A stretch of 64,000 nucleotides of DNA from positions 186,001 through 250,000 of the forward strand of contig NZ_PEBD01000004.1 in the NCBI RefSeq assembly GCF_002735905.1. Direction: 5' to 3'. Position 1 is the stretch's first letter. Each line of letters starts with the position of its first letter. The notes below the pieces were generated by a model. The model did not search any database, was not told the origin of the DNA, and saw only the letters and a list, made by a program, of their open reading frames with translations. Below are positions 35,843-44,559 of the stretch, piece after piece. A program made the translations under genes and the position numbers. The DNA is from Williamsia muralis. Its GTDB lineage: Bacteria > Actinomycetota > Actinomycetes > Mycobacteriales > Mycobacteriaceae.

Positions 35843-35861
35843 TAGTAAAGTTCCTTTAGTA
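35843..35861. promoter_or_regulatory. Probable MarR operator
   Basis: TAGTAAAG-TTC-CTTTAGTA is a 19-bp palindrome with one mismatch, in an AT-rich patch just upstream of the marR start. A related TAGTTTACTA lies at 35881-35890 near the divergent gene. The pair covers the short divergent promoter region. Confidence 0.6.
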
Positions 35862-35907
35862 TAAAGGCCATTGATCAAGCTAGTTTACTACTCTGGCGGT
35901 GTTCATC

Positions 35908-36987
35908 ATGATCGAGATGCCGGTTCCTACTGACAGCACGTTGTCCACGGTGGCTCGCGCACTTGGTGTGACGGGGTCCGTCACCTACTCGGCCCGGCCG
36001 CTCGACTTCGAGATTGCTGCGCCGGGCACAGGTGGCCTCTGGCGTGTGCACATCGTCGGGGCCAACGGTTCGGCCACCTCCGTGGTCAAGGCATTGCGAC
36101 ACCCGAGCGGCTGGCCGATGCTCGCCCAGCTCTCCGACTCAGATCGGGCGATGTTTCTCGCGACGTTCCCGTGGTCGGGTGAGCCCGAGGTGCTGAGCGA
36201 GCTCACGGCGGCGTGCCCGGTGGGCATGCGCGCGGTCGGGCTCCTGGAATCGCAGTGGCACGGCGATCAGCTCCGGACGATGTGGATGGAGGACCTGGGA
36301 GAGGCATCTGCGCCGTTCACCGCCGAGCAGATAGCAGGCACGGCGCGCTTGCTCGGTGAACTGGCAGGCCGTCGTTCTCTGGCCGGATCGGCGATGTCCG
36401 AGGCGTTCGAGGACGGCTTCGCTCTGACGATGATCGCGAGGGGTCGCGTGATGTCCGGCCTGCTCCCGCTTCTCTCCGGACCGACGGGGGATGCCGCGGG
36501 CGACCTCGTCACGCCGGAACTCGTCAGCGACTTGCTCAGGGTGGGTGAACATCTCGAGGACGTGCTCGGCGTTGTTCACGCACTGCCCCAAACGCCCGTT
36601 CACGGTGACGCCGCGCCCGAGAATCTGCGCCAAGATCCCCGAGATCCACGCACGATCGTCCTGATCGACACTGCGCAATTTCCCCGGCATGCGGTCGGCT
36701 ATGACCTCGGGCAACTGCTGTTCGGTCGGGGCAGTCCCGCGATCGCCATGGGTGAAGGCTTCATCGCAGACGTCGTGGGCCAGTTCGTTCGGGGGCTGGC
36801 CGACGGAGGCCTTCCGACGGCGGCCGCAGACGTGTGGACCGGGTTTGTCGGGTCGGCGTTGATCCGCAATGGGTTCGACGTCGTCACACCCGGAGACGAT
36901 GTGCCGGACCGGATCGCGACCACGCGGTATCTCATCGACAAAGCTGCGGAGCTGGGCCTTTTGCCGCATCGAGAGCTCACTGACTGA
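35908..36987 (+). CDS. Aminoglycoside-phosphotransferase-like kinase-fold protein
   Basis: 359 residues. The C-terminal half has the APH catalytic loop HGDAAPENL (Brenner motif) and a following metal-binding Asp in IVLIDTAQFPRHAVGYDLGQLLFG. The N-terminal half contains the expected small lobe (VVKALRHPSGWP with a candidate ATP-binding Lys, then MWMEDLGE). Relatives phosphorylate choline, homoserine, antibiotics or sugars; substrate unknown. ATG 35908 has GGCGG 8 nt ahead; GTG 35899 and ATG 35917 are alternatives. Divergent from marR with shared operators, which suggests induction by a small molecule. Confidence 0.75.
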   Translation: MIEMPVPTDSTLSTVARALGVTGSVTYSARPLDFEIAAPGTGGLWRVHIVGANGSATSVVKALRHPSGWPMLAQLSDSDRAMFLATFPWSGEPEVLSELTAACPVGMRAVGLLESQWHGDQLRTMWMEDLGEASAPFTAEQIAGTARLLGELAGRRSLAGSAMSEAFEDGFALTMIARGRVMSGLLPLLSGPTGDAAGDLVTPELVSDLLRVGEHLEDVLGVVHALPQTPVHGDAAPENLRQDPRDPRTIVLIDTAQFPRHAVGYDLGQLLFGRGSPAIAMGEGFIADVVGQFVRGLADGGLPTAAADVWTGFVGSALIRNGFDVVTPGDDVPDRIATTRYLIDKAAELGLLPHRELTD

Positions 36988-37046
36988 GCCGGTTTGGTCG
37001 CTGTCGGCTCCGGTCGATAGACTCGTCTGCGCTGCCTTGGCAGCAC

Positions 37047-37122
37047 GCCGCCTTAGCTCAGTCGGTAGAGCGCTTCACTCGTAATGAAAAGGTCGCGAGT
37101 TCGATTCTCGCAGGCGGCTCCA
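37047..37122 (+). tRNA. tRNA-Thr (anticodon CGU)
   Basis: Acceptor stem GCCGCCT/AGGCGGC, D-arm TAGCTCAGTCGGTAGAGC, anticodon loop CTCGTAA giving CGT at the wobble-to-third positions, T-arm TCGCGAGTTCGATTCTCGCA, discriminator T and encoded CCA. 76 nt including CCA. Confidence 0.97.
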
Positions 37123-37128
37123 CGTCAG

Positions 37129-37152
37129 AACCGGCACCGATCGGTGCCGGTT
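37129..37152 (+). terminator. Hairpin after tRNA-Thr
   Basis: A perfect 24-nt palindrome (arms AACCGGCACCGA and its complement) begins 6 nt after the tRNA CCA end. It probably ends the tRNA transcript; no U-tract follows beyond TT. Confidence 0.7.
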
Positions 37153-37187
37153 GGTGCATTCGGCAAACACTAGGTGGCGGTTGATTC

Positions 37188-37964
37188 ATGGGTGTCCTCG
37201 TCTGCTTCCACGCTCATCCCGACGACGAGGTGTTCGGGACCGGTGGGATCATCCGGCTCTCGGCCGATGCCGGCCACCGGGTGGTACTCGTCACGGCCAC
37301 CGACGGTGCTGCGGGTGAGGTCCCCGACGGACTGCTGGTCCCGGGCGAATCGCTCGCCGAGCGTCGGCGTACCGAACTCGAGAAGTCTGCCCGCATCCTG
37401 GGCGCGCACCGCCTGGTCATGCTGGGCTACGCCGACTCCGGGATGGCCGGCACGCCGGAGAACAACAGCCCGGACGCCTTCGCCAACGTCCCCGTCGAGC
37501 AGGCGGCCGAACGTCTGGCCGCTGTGCTCCGCGAGGAGAAGGCGGATGTCATCACGCTGTACGACAGCAACGGCGGTTACGGGCACCCCGACCACATCCA
37601 GGTGCACCGCGTCGGAATGCGCGCCGCGGAAATCGCCGGCGTGCAGAACGTGTACGAGAGCGTGATCAATCGGGATCAGATGCGCGAGATGTTGATGTCG
37701 AATCCGGAATGGAACAACGACGACTCGCCGATCGATTTCGAATCGTTCGGCACCCCGGAAGCGGAGATCACCACAAGGGTGGACGTGGCCGCGGCCATTG
37801 CGGCCAAGCGTGCGGCGATGCAAGTGCACGAGACCCAGATCGGCGACTTCGGCCCTGTGCTGAAATTGGCGGACGAGGAATTGAAAGCTGCGTTCGGTAC
37901 CGAGTGGTTCCGGCGGGTTGGCTCACAACCGGGTGGGGCGAAGGAGCTGTCTCTGCCGCTGTAG
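37188..37964 (+). CDS. PIG-L/LmbE-family deacetylase
   Basis: 258-residue zinc-dependent N-acetylglucosaminide deacetylase-like protein. Zinc ligands lie in AHPDDE (near residue 9) and GYGHPDHIQVH (near 126). The family includes MshB and Mca of the mycothiol pathway; this one is not assigned to either from motifs alone, and the sequence DSNGGYGHPDH plus length near 260 also fits other PIG-L hydrolases. ATG 37188 is preceded by AGGTGGCGG. Stands alone after tRNA-Thr. Confidence 0.87.
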   Translation: MGVLVCFHAHPDDEVFGTGGIIRLSADAGHRVVLVTATDGAAGEVPDGLLVPGESLAERRRTELEKSARILGAHRLVMLGYADSGMAGTPENNSPDAFANVPVEQAAERLAAVLREEKADVITLYDSNGGYGHPDHIQVHRVGMRAAEIAGVQNVYESVINRDQMREMLMSNPEWNNDDSPIDFESFGTPEAEITTRVDVAAAIAAKRAAMQVHETQIGDFGPVLKLADEELKAAFGTEWFRRVGSQPGGAKELSLPL

Positions 37965-37995
37965 TCGGCAGAGCAGAGTGTCTTTCGAGTTGACC

Positions 37996-38574
37996 TCAGG
38001 GCTCGAGCGGGCCGGAGGTGTCATCGGGCACCGCCCAGGTCGCCACTTCTGAACCGCCTGCAAACGACAGGGCCACGATCGTCTCGCCAGGGGGTAGCAC
38101 AAACGCGACCGATCCCGTGGCCACGTCGTTCTGGGTGAGGGTTGTCGCTTGCAGTGGGTGCTCGAGTGCTGTTGCGACGGTTGTCAATTGGCTTCCGCCG
38201 GACGTGCGCGCAGTGAGTTCTGCGGGCTCGAGAAGTGCGGTGCCGCGCACCAATCGGACCGTGGCGTCCACGACGTGGAGAGAGCCGCCCGAACAGTCCG
38301 CTCCCTCTGCGCCCGCGCGCACGTTGTCCAGTGTGATCTGGAGTTCACCGCCACCGGTGTCGACCACCACAGCGTCACCCAGTTGATGGGTCTGTGGCGC
38401 CCCGGCGATGAGCGATGCAACCGACCTGCTGTCGGCGACCGTGGGTGACCGGTTCTCCGGCGTCGCCTGAATGAGTGCAAGAGTAACGGCGGTTCCGCCG
38501 CCGAGTATCAAGAGAACAAATGCATATGTGAGAACGGTTGCAATCACATTCCGTTCGTGTTGATCGTCTCGCAC
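37996..38574 (-). CDS. Membrane-anchored extracytoplasmic protein (DUF4352-like)
   Basis: 192 residues. One N-terminal helix (VIATVLTYAFVLLILGGGTAVTLALI) then a beta-rich outer domain (LGDAVVVDTGGGELQITLDNV, VDATVRLVRGTALLEPAELTART, SVAFVLPPGETIVALSFAGG). This immunoglobulin-like pattern resembles Telomeric-repeat-factor-2-like/DUF4352 lipoproteins, but I do not firmly recognise it. One Cys (ADCSGG). GTG start 38574 with AGAAGAGAATT. Divergent from a tetR gene. Confidence 0.7.
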   Translation of the reverse strand: MRDDQHERNVIATVLTYAFVLLILGGGTAVTLALIQATPENRSPTVADSRSVASLIAGAPQTHQLGDAVVVDTGGGELQITLDNVRAGAEGADCSGGSLHVVDATVRLVRGTALLEPAELTARTSGGSQLTTVATALEHPLQATTLTQNDVATGSVAFVLPPGETIVALSFAGGSEVATWAVPDDTSGPLEP

Positions 38575-38703
38575 AATTCTCTTCTTTTCGGCAGGGCGTT
38601 CTTTGTTGTCGCCGGTCGAACGCGTTTAGATGAGAGTACGGGGAGGCCGAAAACATTTCTCGATGGGGGCGACAAAAGAAAGTGAAATATAGTTGCCGAC
38701 TTC

Positions 38704-38715
38704 ACGAACATTCGT
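38704..38715. promoter_or_regulatory. Possible TetR operator
   Basis: ACGAA-CA-TTCGT, a perfect 12-bp palindrome, lies about 10 nt downstream of a TATAGT -10-like element (38688-38693) and 42 nt before the tetR start, fitting autorepression at the transcription start. Confidence 0.45.
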
Positions 38716-38757
38716 TTGCGCAACAATCGGACACGCCCACTCGCATATGCTCGATAC

Positions 38758-39324
38758 GTGACTGAACAACCGGCCGTCGATGCGCGGATCACCCGCACAC
38801 GACAAGTGGTCATCGAGGCGATGCACCGCATCTTCGAGGAGGAAGGCGCCTCGGGGCTGACGCATCAGCGTGTCGCGCTCAAGGCGGGGGTGGGGCGGGC
38901 GACGGTCTACCGGCACTGGCCGACCACACTGGACCTGCTCGTCGACACCCTGCGCGACATCGATCAGACGATCATGCAGCCCGGCGACGAACCATTCGAC
39001 GAGTGGCTGCGGAATCAGCTCACGCACGCCGCTGTGGAATTGGCCCTGCCGACCAGTCGGCAGTTCATCGCCTTGATGATCGCCGAGGCCGACAATCACA
39101 CGGTGATCGCGGACCTCGGTGCCGAGCTCATCGAGCGGACATACCGGGTGATGGAAGGGATGATCGACCAGGCCGTCGAGCGTGGTGAACTGGATCGAAA
39201 ACTCGATCAGGCAGACGTGGTGGCAAGAACCCTGGGGCCGATCATCTATCGAACCGCGATGCAGCGTCTCGATGTGACGCCCGGTTTCATCGACGAGATC
39301 GTCGATTCCGTGGCCCGCCGCTGA
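38758..39324 (+). CDS. TetR-family regulator
   Basis: 188 residues. N-terminal helix-turn-helix (ITRTRQVVIEAMHRIFEEEGASGLTHQRVALKAGVGRATVYRHWPT) and a ligand domain of the TetR_C type. GTG 38758 (VTEQPAVDARITR) gives a normal length; the frame continues upstream to a TTG at 38716 that overlaps the palindrome and is rejected. It is followed after 21 nt by the photolyase gene in the same direction, so it may control it. Confidence 0.87.
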   Translation: MTEQPAVDARITRTRQVVIEAMHRIFEEEGASGLTHQRVALKAGVGRATVYRHWPTTLDLLVDTLRDIDQTIMQPGDEPFDEWLRNQLTHAAVELALPTSRQFIALMIAEADNHTVIADLGAELIERTYRVMEGMIDQAVERGELDRKLDQADVVARTLGPIIYRTAMQRLDVTPGFIDEIVDSVARR

Positions 39325-39345
39325 GCAAACCGTACGCTGGACGAG

Positions 39346-40833
39346 GTGAGCGATTCTTCGGCGCCGCTGTGGTTGTTTGCCGACCAACTCGGTCCCCATA
39401 TCCACTCCGCCGACGGCCATCTCGGACGTGAGGTGGTCCTCATCGAGTCCACCGCGGCCTTGCGGAGGCGGGCAGGCCACCGGCAGAAGGCGCATCTGTT
39501 GCTGTCGGGGATGCGGCACCTGGCCGACGACCTCGGCGAGCGCGCCCATTACCTGAAAGCGGACGGTTACCGCGACGCCCTCGTCGAGTTCGGCCGACCG
39601 GTGGTGGTGCATGAGCCGACCTCGTGGGCCGCTCACGACTTCGTGCATCGCCTCCAGGCGGAGGGCCTCGTCGAGGAGGTCCTGCCCAATCCGTCGTTCG
39701 CTCTTCCCAGAAGTGACTTCGAACAGTGGGCGGGGAACAGTTCACGCTTTCGCCTCGAGATGTTCTATCGCGATCAGCGCACGCGTTTCGACATCCTGAT
39801 GGACGGCGATCAACCGATGGGTGGGGCGTGGAACTACGACCACGACAACCGGAAGTCGCCGCCCAAGACGCCGACCCTGGGAGTGCCCGACCCCTGGTGG
39901 CCCGAGGAGGACGGGATCGACGAGCAGGTGCGCGCCGACCTCGACGCACTCGACGCACCGTGGTCGGGTGTCGACGGGCCGCGGCTGTTCGCGGTGACCG
40001 CGGCGGAGGCGCAGTCCGCTCTCGAGACGTTCATCGACCATCGGCTGGCCGATTTCGGGCCATACGAGGACGCGATGATGGGTGGGGACTGGTCGATGTC
40101 CCACTCGCTGTTGTCGGTGCCGCTGAATCTGTCGCTGCTACACCCGCTGGACCCGGTTCATGCCGCCGAAGCCGCCGCCCGTGAAGGGTCGGTCCCGTTG
40201 GCATCCGCCGAGGGGTTCATCCGGCAGATCCTGGGGTGGCGTGAGTTCGTCTGGCATCTGTACTGGCATTTCGGTCGCGACTACCGCACCGGGAACAACG
40301 AATTGAACGCGCATCGGCCGCTGCCCGACTGGTTCCGCGATCTCGATGCCGGCGCGGTGACGGCCAAATGCCTCTCCGATGCTTTGGGTGGCGTCCACGA
40401 CCGAGGATGGGTCCACCACATCCCGCGGTTGATGGTGCTGGGAAACCATGCGCTGCAACAGGGATACGACCCGGACGAGCTCACCCGCTGGTACACGGCC
40501 AACTTCGTGGACGGCTATGAATGGGTGATGCCGGTCAACGTCGTGGGCATGAGTCAGCACGCCGACGGCGGCAAGATGGCGACCAAGCCCTACAGCTCGG
40601 GCGGCGCCTACATCAACAAGATGTCCGACTTCTGCAAGGACTGCGAGTTCGATCCGCGCAAGCGGATAGGCGCGGACGCATGCCCGTTCACTGCCGGCTA
40701 CTGGGCCTTCACGCATCGCCACCGTGACCGGCTCGCCAAGAACATGCGAACGCGGCGGGCCGTGGCGTCGATGGAACGACTGGCCGATCTCGACGCCGTC
40801 CTCGAACAGGAGCGCCACCGGGAGCGATTCTGA
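39346..40833 (+). CDS. phrB: Fe-S bacterial cryptochrome/(6-4) photolyase (PhrB/CryPro type)
   Basis: 495-residue FAD- and [4Fe-4S]-containing flavoprotein of the photolyase-related family. N-terminal Rossmann domain (LWLFADQLGPHI) would carry the ribolumazine antenna; the helical C-terminal domain binds FAD (NYDHDNRKSPP, WREFVWHLYW, GYEWVMPVNVVGMSQHADGG). The four cluster cysteines are C342, C430, C433 and C446; the spacing 88-3-13 is the same as in Agrobacterium PhrB (C350, C438, C441, C454). Repairs (6-4) UV photoproducts in that family. GTG start 39346. Linked to tetR upstream. Confidence 0.93.
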   Translation: MSDSSAPLWLFADQLGPHIHSADGHLGREVVLIESTAALRRRAGHRQKAHLLLSGMRHLADDLGERAHYLKADGYRDALVEFGRPVVVHEPTSWAAHDFVHRLQAEGLVEEVLPNPSFALPRSDFEQWAGNSSRFRLEMFYRDQRTRFDILMDGDQPMGGAWNYDHDNRKSPPKTPTLGVPDPWWPEEDGIDEQVRADLDALDAPWSGVDGPRLFAVTAAEAQSALETFIDHRLADFGPYEDAMMGGDWSMSHSLLSVPLNLSLLHPLDPVHAAEAAAREGSVPLASAEGFIRQILGWREFVWHLYWHFGRDYRTGNNELNAHRPLPDWFRDLDAGAVTAKCLSDALGGVHDRGWVHHIPRLMVLGNHALQQGYDPDELTRWYTANFVDGYEWVMPVNVVGMSQHADGGKMATKPYSSGGAYINKMSDFCKDCEFDPRKRIGADACPFTAGYWAFTHRHRDRLAKNMRTRRAVASMERLADLDAVLEQERHRERF

Positions 40834-40911
40834 CCCACACAATCGCCGAAAGCTGTCAACGGTTGGAATCGTGGTGAATATCAGCCGTCGCGGCTGGGGA
40901 ACCCACACGGT

Positions 40912-41736
40912 GTGATCTCTATATTCGAATCCATGGCCTCCGCTCCGCGCTCCTACCTCGTATGCGCATCGCAACGCAGCGGTAGCACCCTCCTCGTCGA
41001 ATCGTTGCGGGCCAGCAAGATTGCCGGTGAACCCGAGGAGTTCTTCCAGTACCTGCCGTCGACCTCTCTGCCGCCGCAACCGCGCCAGTGGTTCGCCGAC
41101 GTCACCGATCCCGCTGTGCTCGCCCTGCTGGCCCCGCTGCGGGCGGGGACGCCGAGCACCGAGACCAGCGACCAATGGCGTGAGCGCATCGCGCGGGAGG
41201 CGCGCACCCCCAACGGAGTCTGGGGCGGCAAGCTGATGTGGAATCAGGTTCCGCTGGTGATCGACCGGGCCGAGGGCTTCACGGGCCGATCCGGTGGTGC
41301 CCTCCGATCTGCCATCGCCGGCGTGATCGGCGAGGAACCGCTGTACATCAAGGTGAACCGGCCGGATGTCGTGGCGCAGGCGGTGTCGTTCTGGCGTGCG
41401 GTGCAGACGCAGGTGTGGCGGGGACACGCAGAGCCGGAGGTCGACGCGGCGGCGCAGTACAACGCAGACGGCATCGCGCACCTGGTCACGATCTTGCGCG
41501 AGCAGGAGCGCGGCTGGCGCACCTGGTTCGACCAGGAGTCGATCACGCCGTTCGAGGTCGACTACAGCGAGCTGGCGAATGACTCCACCGGGGTCACGGC
41601 GCGAATCCTCGCCGCCCTCGATCTCGACCCTGCCGCAGCGCCGCCGCCGGTGCTGGAACGTCAAGCGAACAACCGGTCCGGTGAATGGGTAGAGCGATAC
41701 CGCGCCGAGGCCCGACAAAGGGGGTTGCCAGTATGA
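40912..41736 (+). CDS. stf0: Stf0-type sulfotransferase (trehalose 2-sulfotransferase family)
   Basis: 274 residues. PAPS-binding loop CASQRSGSTLLVESL (5'-phosphosulfate) near the start, then GEPEEFFQYLPS, GVWGGKLMW, and the 3'-phosphate region YIKVNRPDVVAQAVSFWRA. The family makes trehalose-2-sulfate in mycobacteria, the core of sulfolipid-1; the acceptor here is unproven. GTG 40912 or the ATG at 40933 can be the start. Its stop overlaps the cysD ATG by 4 nt, linking it to PAPS production. Confidence 0.9.
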   Translation: MISIFESMASAPRSYLVCASQRSGSTLLVESLRASKIAGEPEEFFQYLPSTSLPPQPRQWFADVTDPAVLALLAPLRAGTPSTETSDQWRERIAREARTPNGVWGGKLMWNQVPLVIDRAEGFTGRSGGALRSAIAGVIGEEPLYIKVNRPDVVAQAVSFWRAVQTQVWRGHAEPEVDAAAQYNADGIAHLVTILREQERGWRTWFDQESITPFEVDYSELANDSTGVTARILAALDLDPAAAPPPVLERQANNRSGEWVERYRAEARQRGLPV

Positions 41737-42659
41737 CAACGCAGATCACCGCCGACGTGACCCACGTCGATGAGCTGCGAGTTCTCGAAGCCGAGGCGGT
41801 GCACATCATCCGTGAGGTGGTGGCCGAACTCGAGCGACCGGTCTTGCTCTTCTCGGCGGGTAAGGACTCGATCGTGCTGCTCCGGTTGGCAGAGAAGGCC
41901 TTTCGGCCCTCGCCACTGCCTTTTCCGGTGCTGCACGTCGACACCGGGCACAATTTTCCTGAGGTCATCGACTTCCGCGACCGGCGCCTCGCCGAGGGCG
42001 GGCACAGGCTGATCGTCGGTTCGGTGCAGGAATCGATCGACTCCGGGCGCGTGCAGGAGGTCGGCGGACCGGCCGGCTCGCGCAATCGCCTGCAGACGAG
42101 GACTCTGCTCGACGCACTGGAGGCCGGCAAGTTCGATGCGGCGTTCGGCGGCGCTCGGCGCGACGAAGAACGCGCTCGGGCAAAGGAGCGGGTGCTCAGC
42201 TTTCGCGACGAGTTCGGTCAATGGGACCCGCGTGCACAGCGACCCGAACCGTGGTCGCTCTACAACGGGCGCATCCGCAGGGGCGAACAGGTCCGCGTCT
42301 TCCCGCTGAGCAACTGGACCGAGCTCGACATCTGGCGGTACATCGAGCTGGAAGGCCTCGAGTTGCCGCCGATCTACTTCGCCCACGAGCGCGAGGTGTT
42401 CGAGCGTGACGGAATCCTGCTCGCCACTTCGGAATTCACCAGTCCGGCGGAAGGGGAGTCGGCTTCCGTGGAATGGGTGCGCTATCGCACGGTCGGCGAT
42501 CTGACCATCACCGGCGCGGTCCGGTCACGGGCCACCACGATTGCCGACGTGGTCACCGAGATCTCCGCATCCACCGTGTCCGAGCGCGGCGAGACCCGCG
42601 CAGACGACCGCACGTCCGCCGCGGCCATGGAAGACCGCAAACGGGAGGGGTACTTCTGA
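41733..42659 (+). CDS. cysD: Sulfate adenylyltransferase small subunit
   Basis: 308-residue PP-loop ATP sulfurylase subunit. PP motif LFSAGKDSIVLLRLAEKA, then HVDTGHNFPEV, the GGARRDEERARAKERV region and SNWTELDIWRYI. With CysN it turns sulfate and ATP into APS. The start ATG 41733 has AAAGGGGGTTGCC ahead and overlaps the sulfotransferase stop. Its stop overlaps cysN by 1 nt (TGATG). Confidence 0.97.
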   Translation: MTTQITADVTHVDELRVLEAEAVHIIREVVAELERPVLLFSAGKDSIVLLRLAEKAFRPSPLPFPVLHVDTGHNFPEVIDFRDRRLAEGGHRLIVGSVQESIDSGRVQEVGGPAGSRNRLQTRTLLDALEAGKFDAAFGGARRDEERARAKERVLSFRDEFGQWDPRAQRPEPWSLYNGRIRRGEQVRVFPLSNWTELDIWRYIELEGLELPPIYFAHEREVFERDGILLATSEFTSPAEGESASVEWVRYRTVGDLTITGAVRSRATTIADVVTEISASTVSERGETRADDRTSAAAMEDRKREGYF

Positions 42660-44527
42660 TGACACGCCAACTGCTCCGGCTCGCCACCGCCGGTTCGGTG
42701 GACGACGGTAAGAGCACATTGATCGGCCGGTTGCTCCACGACACCGACAGTCTGCCGCTCGATCACCTCGAATCGGTCACCGACACCGAAGGTGTCGCCG
42801 ATCTCGCCGCCCTGTCCGACGGTCTGCGGGCCGAACGCGAGCAGGGCATCACCATCGACGTGGCCTACCGCTTCTTCTCAACGGCCACACGCAATTTCAT
42901 TCTCGCCGACACCCCCGGTCACGAGGCGTACACCCGCAACATGTTCACCGGTGCGTCCAACGCGCACGTGGCGGTGCTGCTGGTGGACGCCCGCGCGGGC
43001 GTGGTTCGTCAGACCCGTCGCCATGCCCGGATCGCCACGTTGCTCCGGGTGCCCCACCTGGTCGCGGCCGTCAACAAGATCGACCTGGTCGACTACAGCG
43101 AAGAGCGTTTCGCCGAGGTCGAAGCCGAATTGCACGTCCTCGCACAACGTTTGGGTGTCCAGAACCTCACCGTTGTTCCTCTGGCCGCCAAGCTCGGCGA
43201 CAACGTGGTGACCCGTTCGACCAACACACCCTGGTACACCGGTCCGACCTTGTTGGAGTTCCTCGAGGCCGTCGAGTTGAAGGCACCCGCCGCCGAACCG
43301 ACCGAGGTGCGTCTCGCGGTGCAGTGGGTGTCGCGGCCGGCCGCCGGCGAGCGTCGTCGCTACACGGGCCGGTTGTCTGCGGGCACCCTGCAGGTCGGCG
43401 ATCCGATCGTGGTGCTGCCGTCGGGTTCGAAGAGCAGCGTCACCGCACTCGACACCCTCGACGACGACCGCAGCGTGGCCGTCGCTCCGTTGTCGGTGTC
43501 GGTGGAACTGGCCGACGAGATCGACGTGGGCCGCGGTGACATGATCGTCAGTGGGTCACCGGATGCGCACCTACCGGTCGCCGCCCGTGAACTCGACGTC
43601 ACGGTCTGCTGGTTCTCGGAGACGCCGCTTCGTGCGGGGGACCGGATTGCGCTGAAGCAGGCGACGCGCACGGTGCGCGCCACGGTCCAGGAGCTGCACA
43701 GTCGACTGGATCCCGAGACGCTGGGCGAGGACCCACATCCCGTGGAACTCGCGTTGAACGACGTCGGCACGGTGACGTTGCGCACCAGTTCCATTGTGGT
43801 GGCCGATCCGTACGCGGACAACCGCGATGTCGGTGCGTTCATCCTCATCGACGAGAACTCCAACGACACGGTGGGCGCCGGCACCATCACCGAGCCCCGG
43901 GAGGTCAAGCCGGGCGCCCGGACACGCAACGACATCAAGTGGCATCCGTCCTCCCTCGAACGCACCCATCGGTGGAGTGCGGTCGGTCAGCGGGGAGCGG
44001 TCATCTGGCTCACCGGCCTGCCGGCGTCGGGCAAGTCGACCGTCGCGGTGGCACTCGAGCGTGCACTGGTCGAGTCGGGCCGGGTGGCCTATCTGCTCGA
44101 CGGCGACAACGTGCGCCACGGGCTGTCGGACGACCTCGGGTTCTCGGCCGGGGACAGGGCCGAGAACATCCGCCGTGTCGGGCATCTGACCAGGCTCTTC
44201 GCTGATGCCGGAGTGGTCGCGATCGCATCGCTGGTGTCGCCGCTGCGCAGTGACCGGGAGATCCCCCGGGCACTGACCGCCGCCGCCGACCTTCCGTTCA
44301 TCGAAGTCCATGTGGCCACGCCGCTGGCAGAGTGCGAGCGTCGCGATCCGAAGGGGCTCTACGCGAAGGCACGGGCGGGCGAACTCAAGGGGCTCACCGG
44401 GATCGACACGCCGTACGAGGCGCCGGAGAACCCGGACCTGGTGATCGATACGACGGGAGCGGATGCCGACGAACTGGTGCGGCAGATCCTGGAGATCCTC
44501 GCCGATCGCGAGCACGCAAGCGTCTGA
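42659..44527 (+). CDS. cysNC: CysN-CysC fusion: ATP sulfurylase GTPase plus APS kinase
   Basis: 622 residues. N-terminal EF-Tu-like GTPase with G1 GSVDDGKST (13-21), G3 DTPGHEAYTRNM and G4 NKIDLVD, then beta-barrel domains; C-terminal APS kinase with P-loop GLPASGKST (about 455-463), DGDNVRHGL and the Lys-rich lid GLYAKARAGELKG. Together the two parts give PAPS from APS and ATP. This fusion is the known actinobacterial form. Start ATG 42659 overlaps the cysD stop by 1 nt. Terminal gene of the stf0-cysD-cysNC operon. Confidence 0.97.
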   Translation: MTRQLLRLATAGSVDDGKSTLIGRLLHDTDSLPLDHLESVTDTEGVADLAALSDGLRAEREQGITIDVAYRFFSTATRNFILADTPGHEAYTRNMFTGASNAHVAVLLVDARAGVVRQTRRHARIATLLRVPHLVAAVNKIDLVDYSEERFAEVEAELHVLAQRLGVQNLTVVPLAAKLGDNVVTRSTNTPWYTGPTLLEFLEAVELKAPAAEPTEVRLAVQWVSRPAAGERRRYTGRLSAGTLQVGDPIVVLPSGSKSSVTALDTLDDDRSVAVAPLSVSVELADEIDVGRGDMIVSGSPDAHLPVAARELDVTVCWFSETPLRAGDRIALKQATRTVRATVQELHSRLDPETLGEDPHPVELALNDVGTVTLRTSSIVVADPYADNRDVGAFILIDENSNDTVGAGTITEPREVKPGARTRNDIKWHPSSLERTHRWSAVGQRGAVIWLTGLPASGKSTVAVALERALVESGRVAYLLDGDNVRHGLSDDLGFSAGDRAENIRRVGHLTRLFADAGVVAIASLVSPLRSDREIPRALTAAADLPFIEVHVATPLAECERRDPKGLYAKARAGELKGLTGIDTPYEAPENPDLVIDTTGADADELVRQILEILADREHASV

Positions 44528-44559
44528 TCCCCGCCGGGGCGTGCTCTCGGTATTGGGGT

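Noticed and set aside
37047-37200. Integration site (tRNA att) for a mobile element
   Set aside because: No repeat of the tRNA 3' end, integrase or phage gene is seen downstream; the next gene is an ordinary PIG-L deacetylase.
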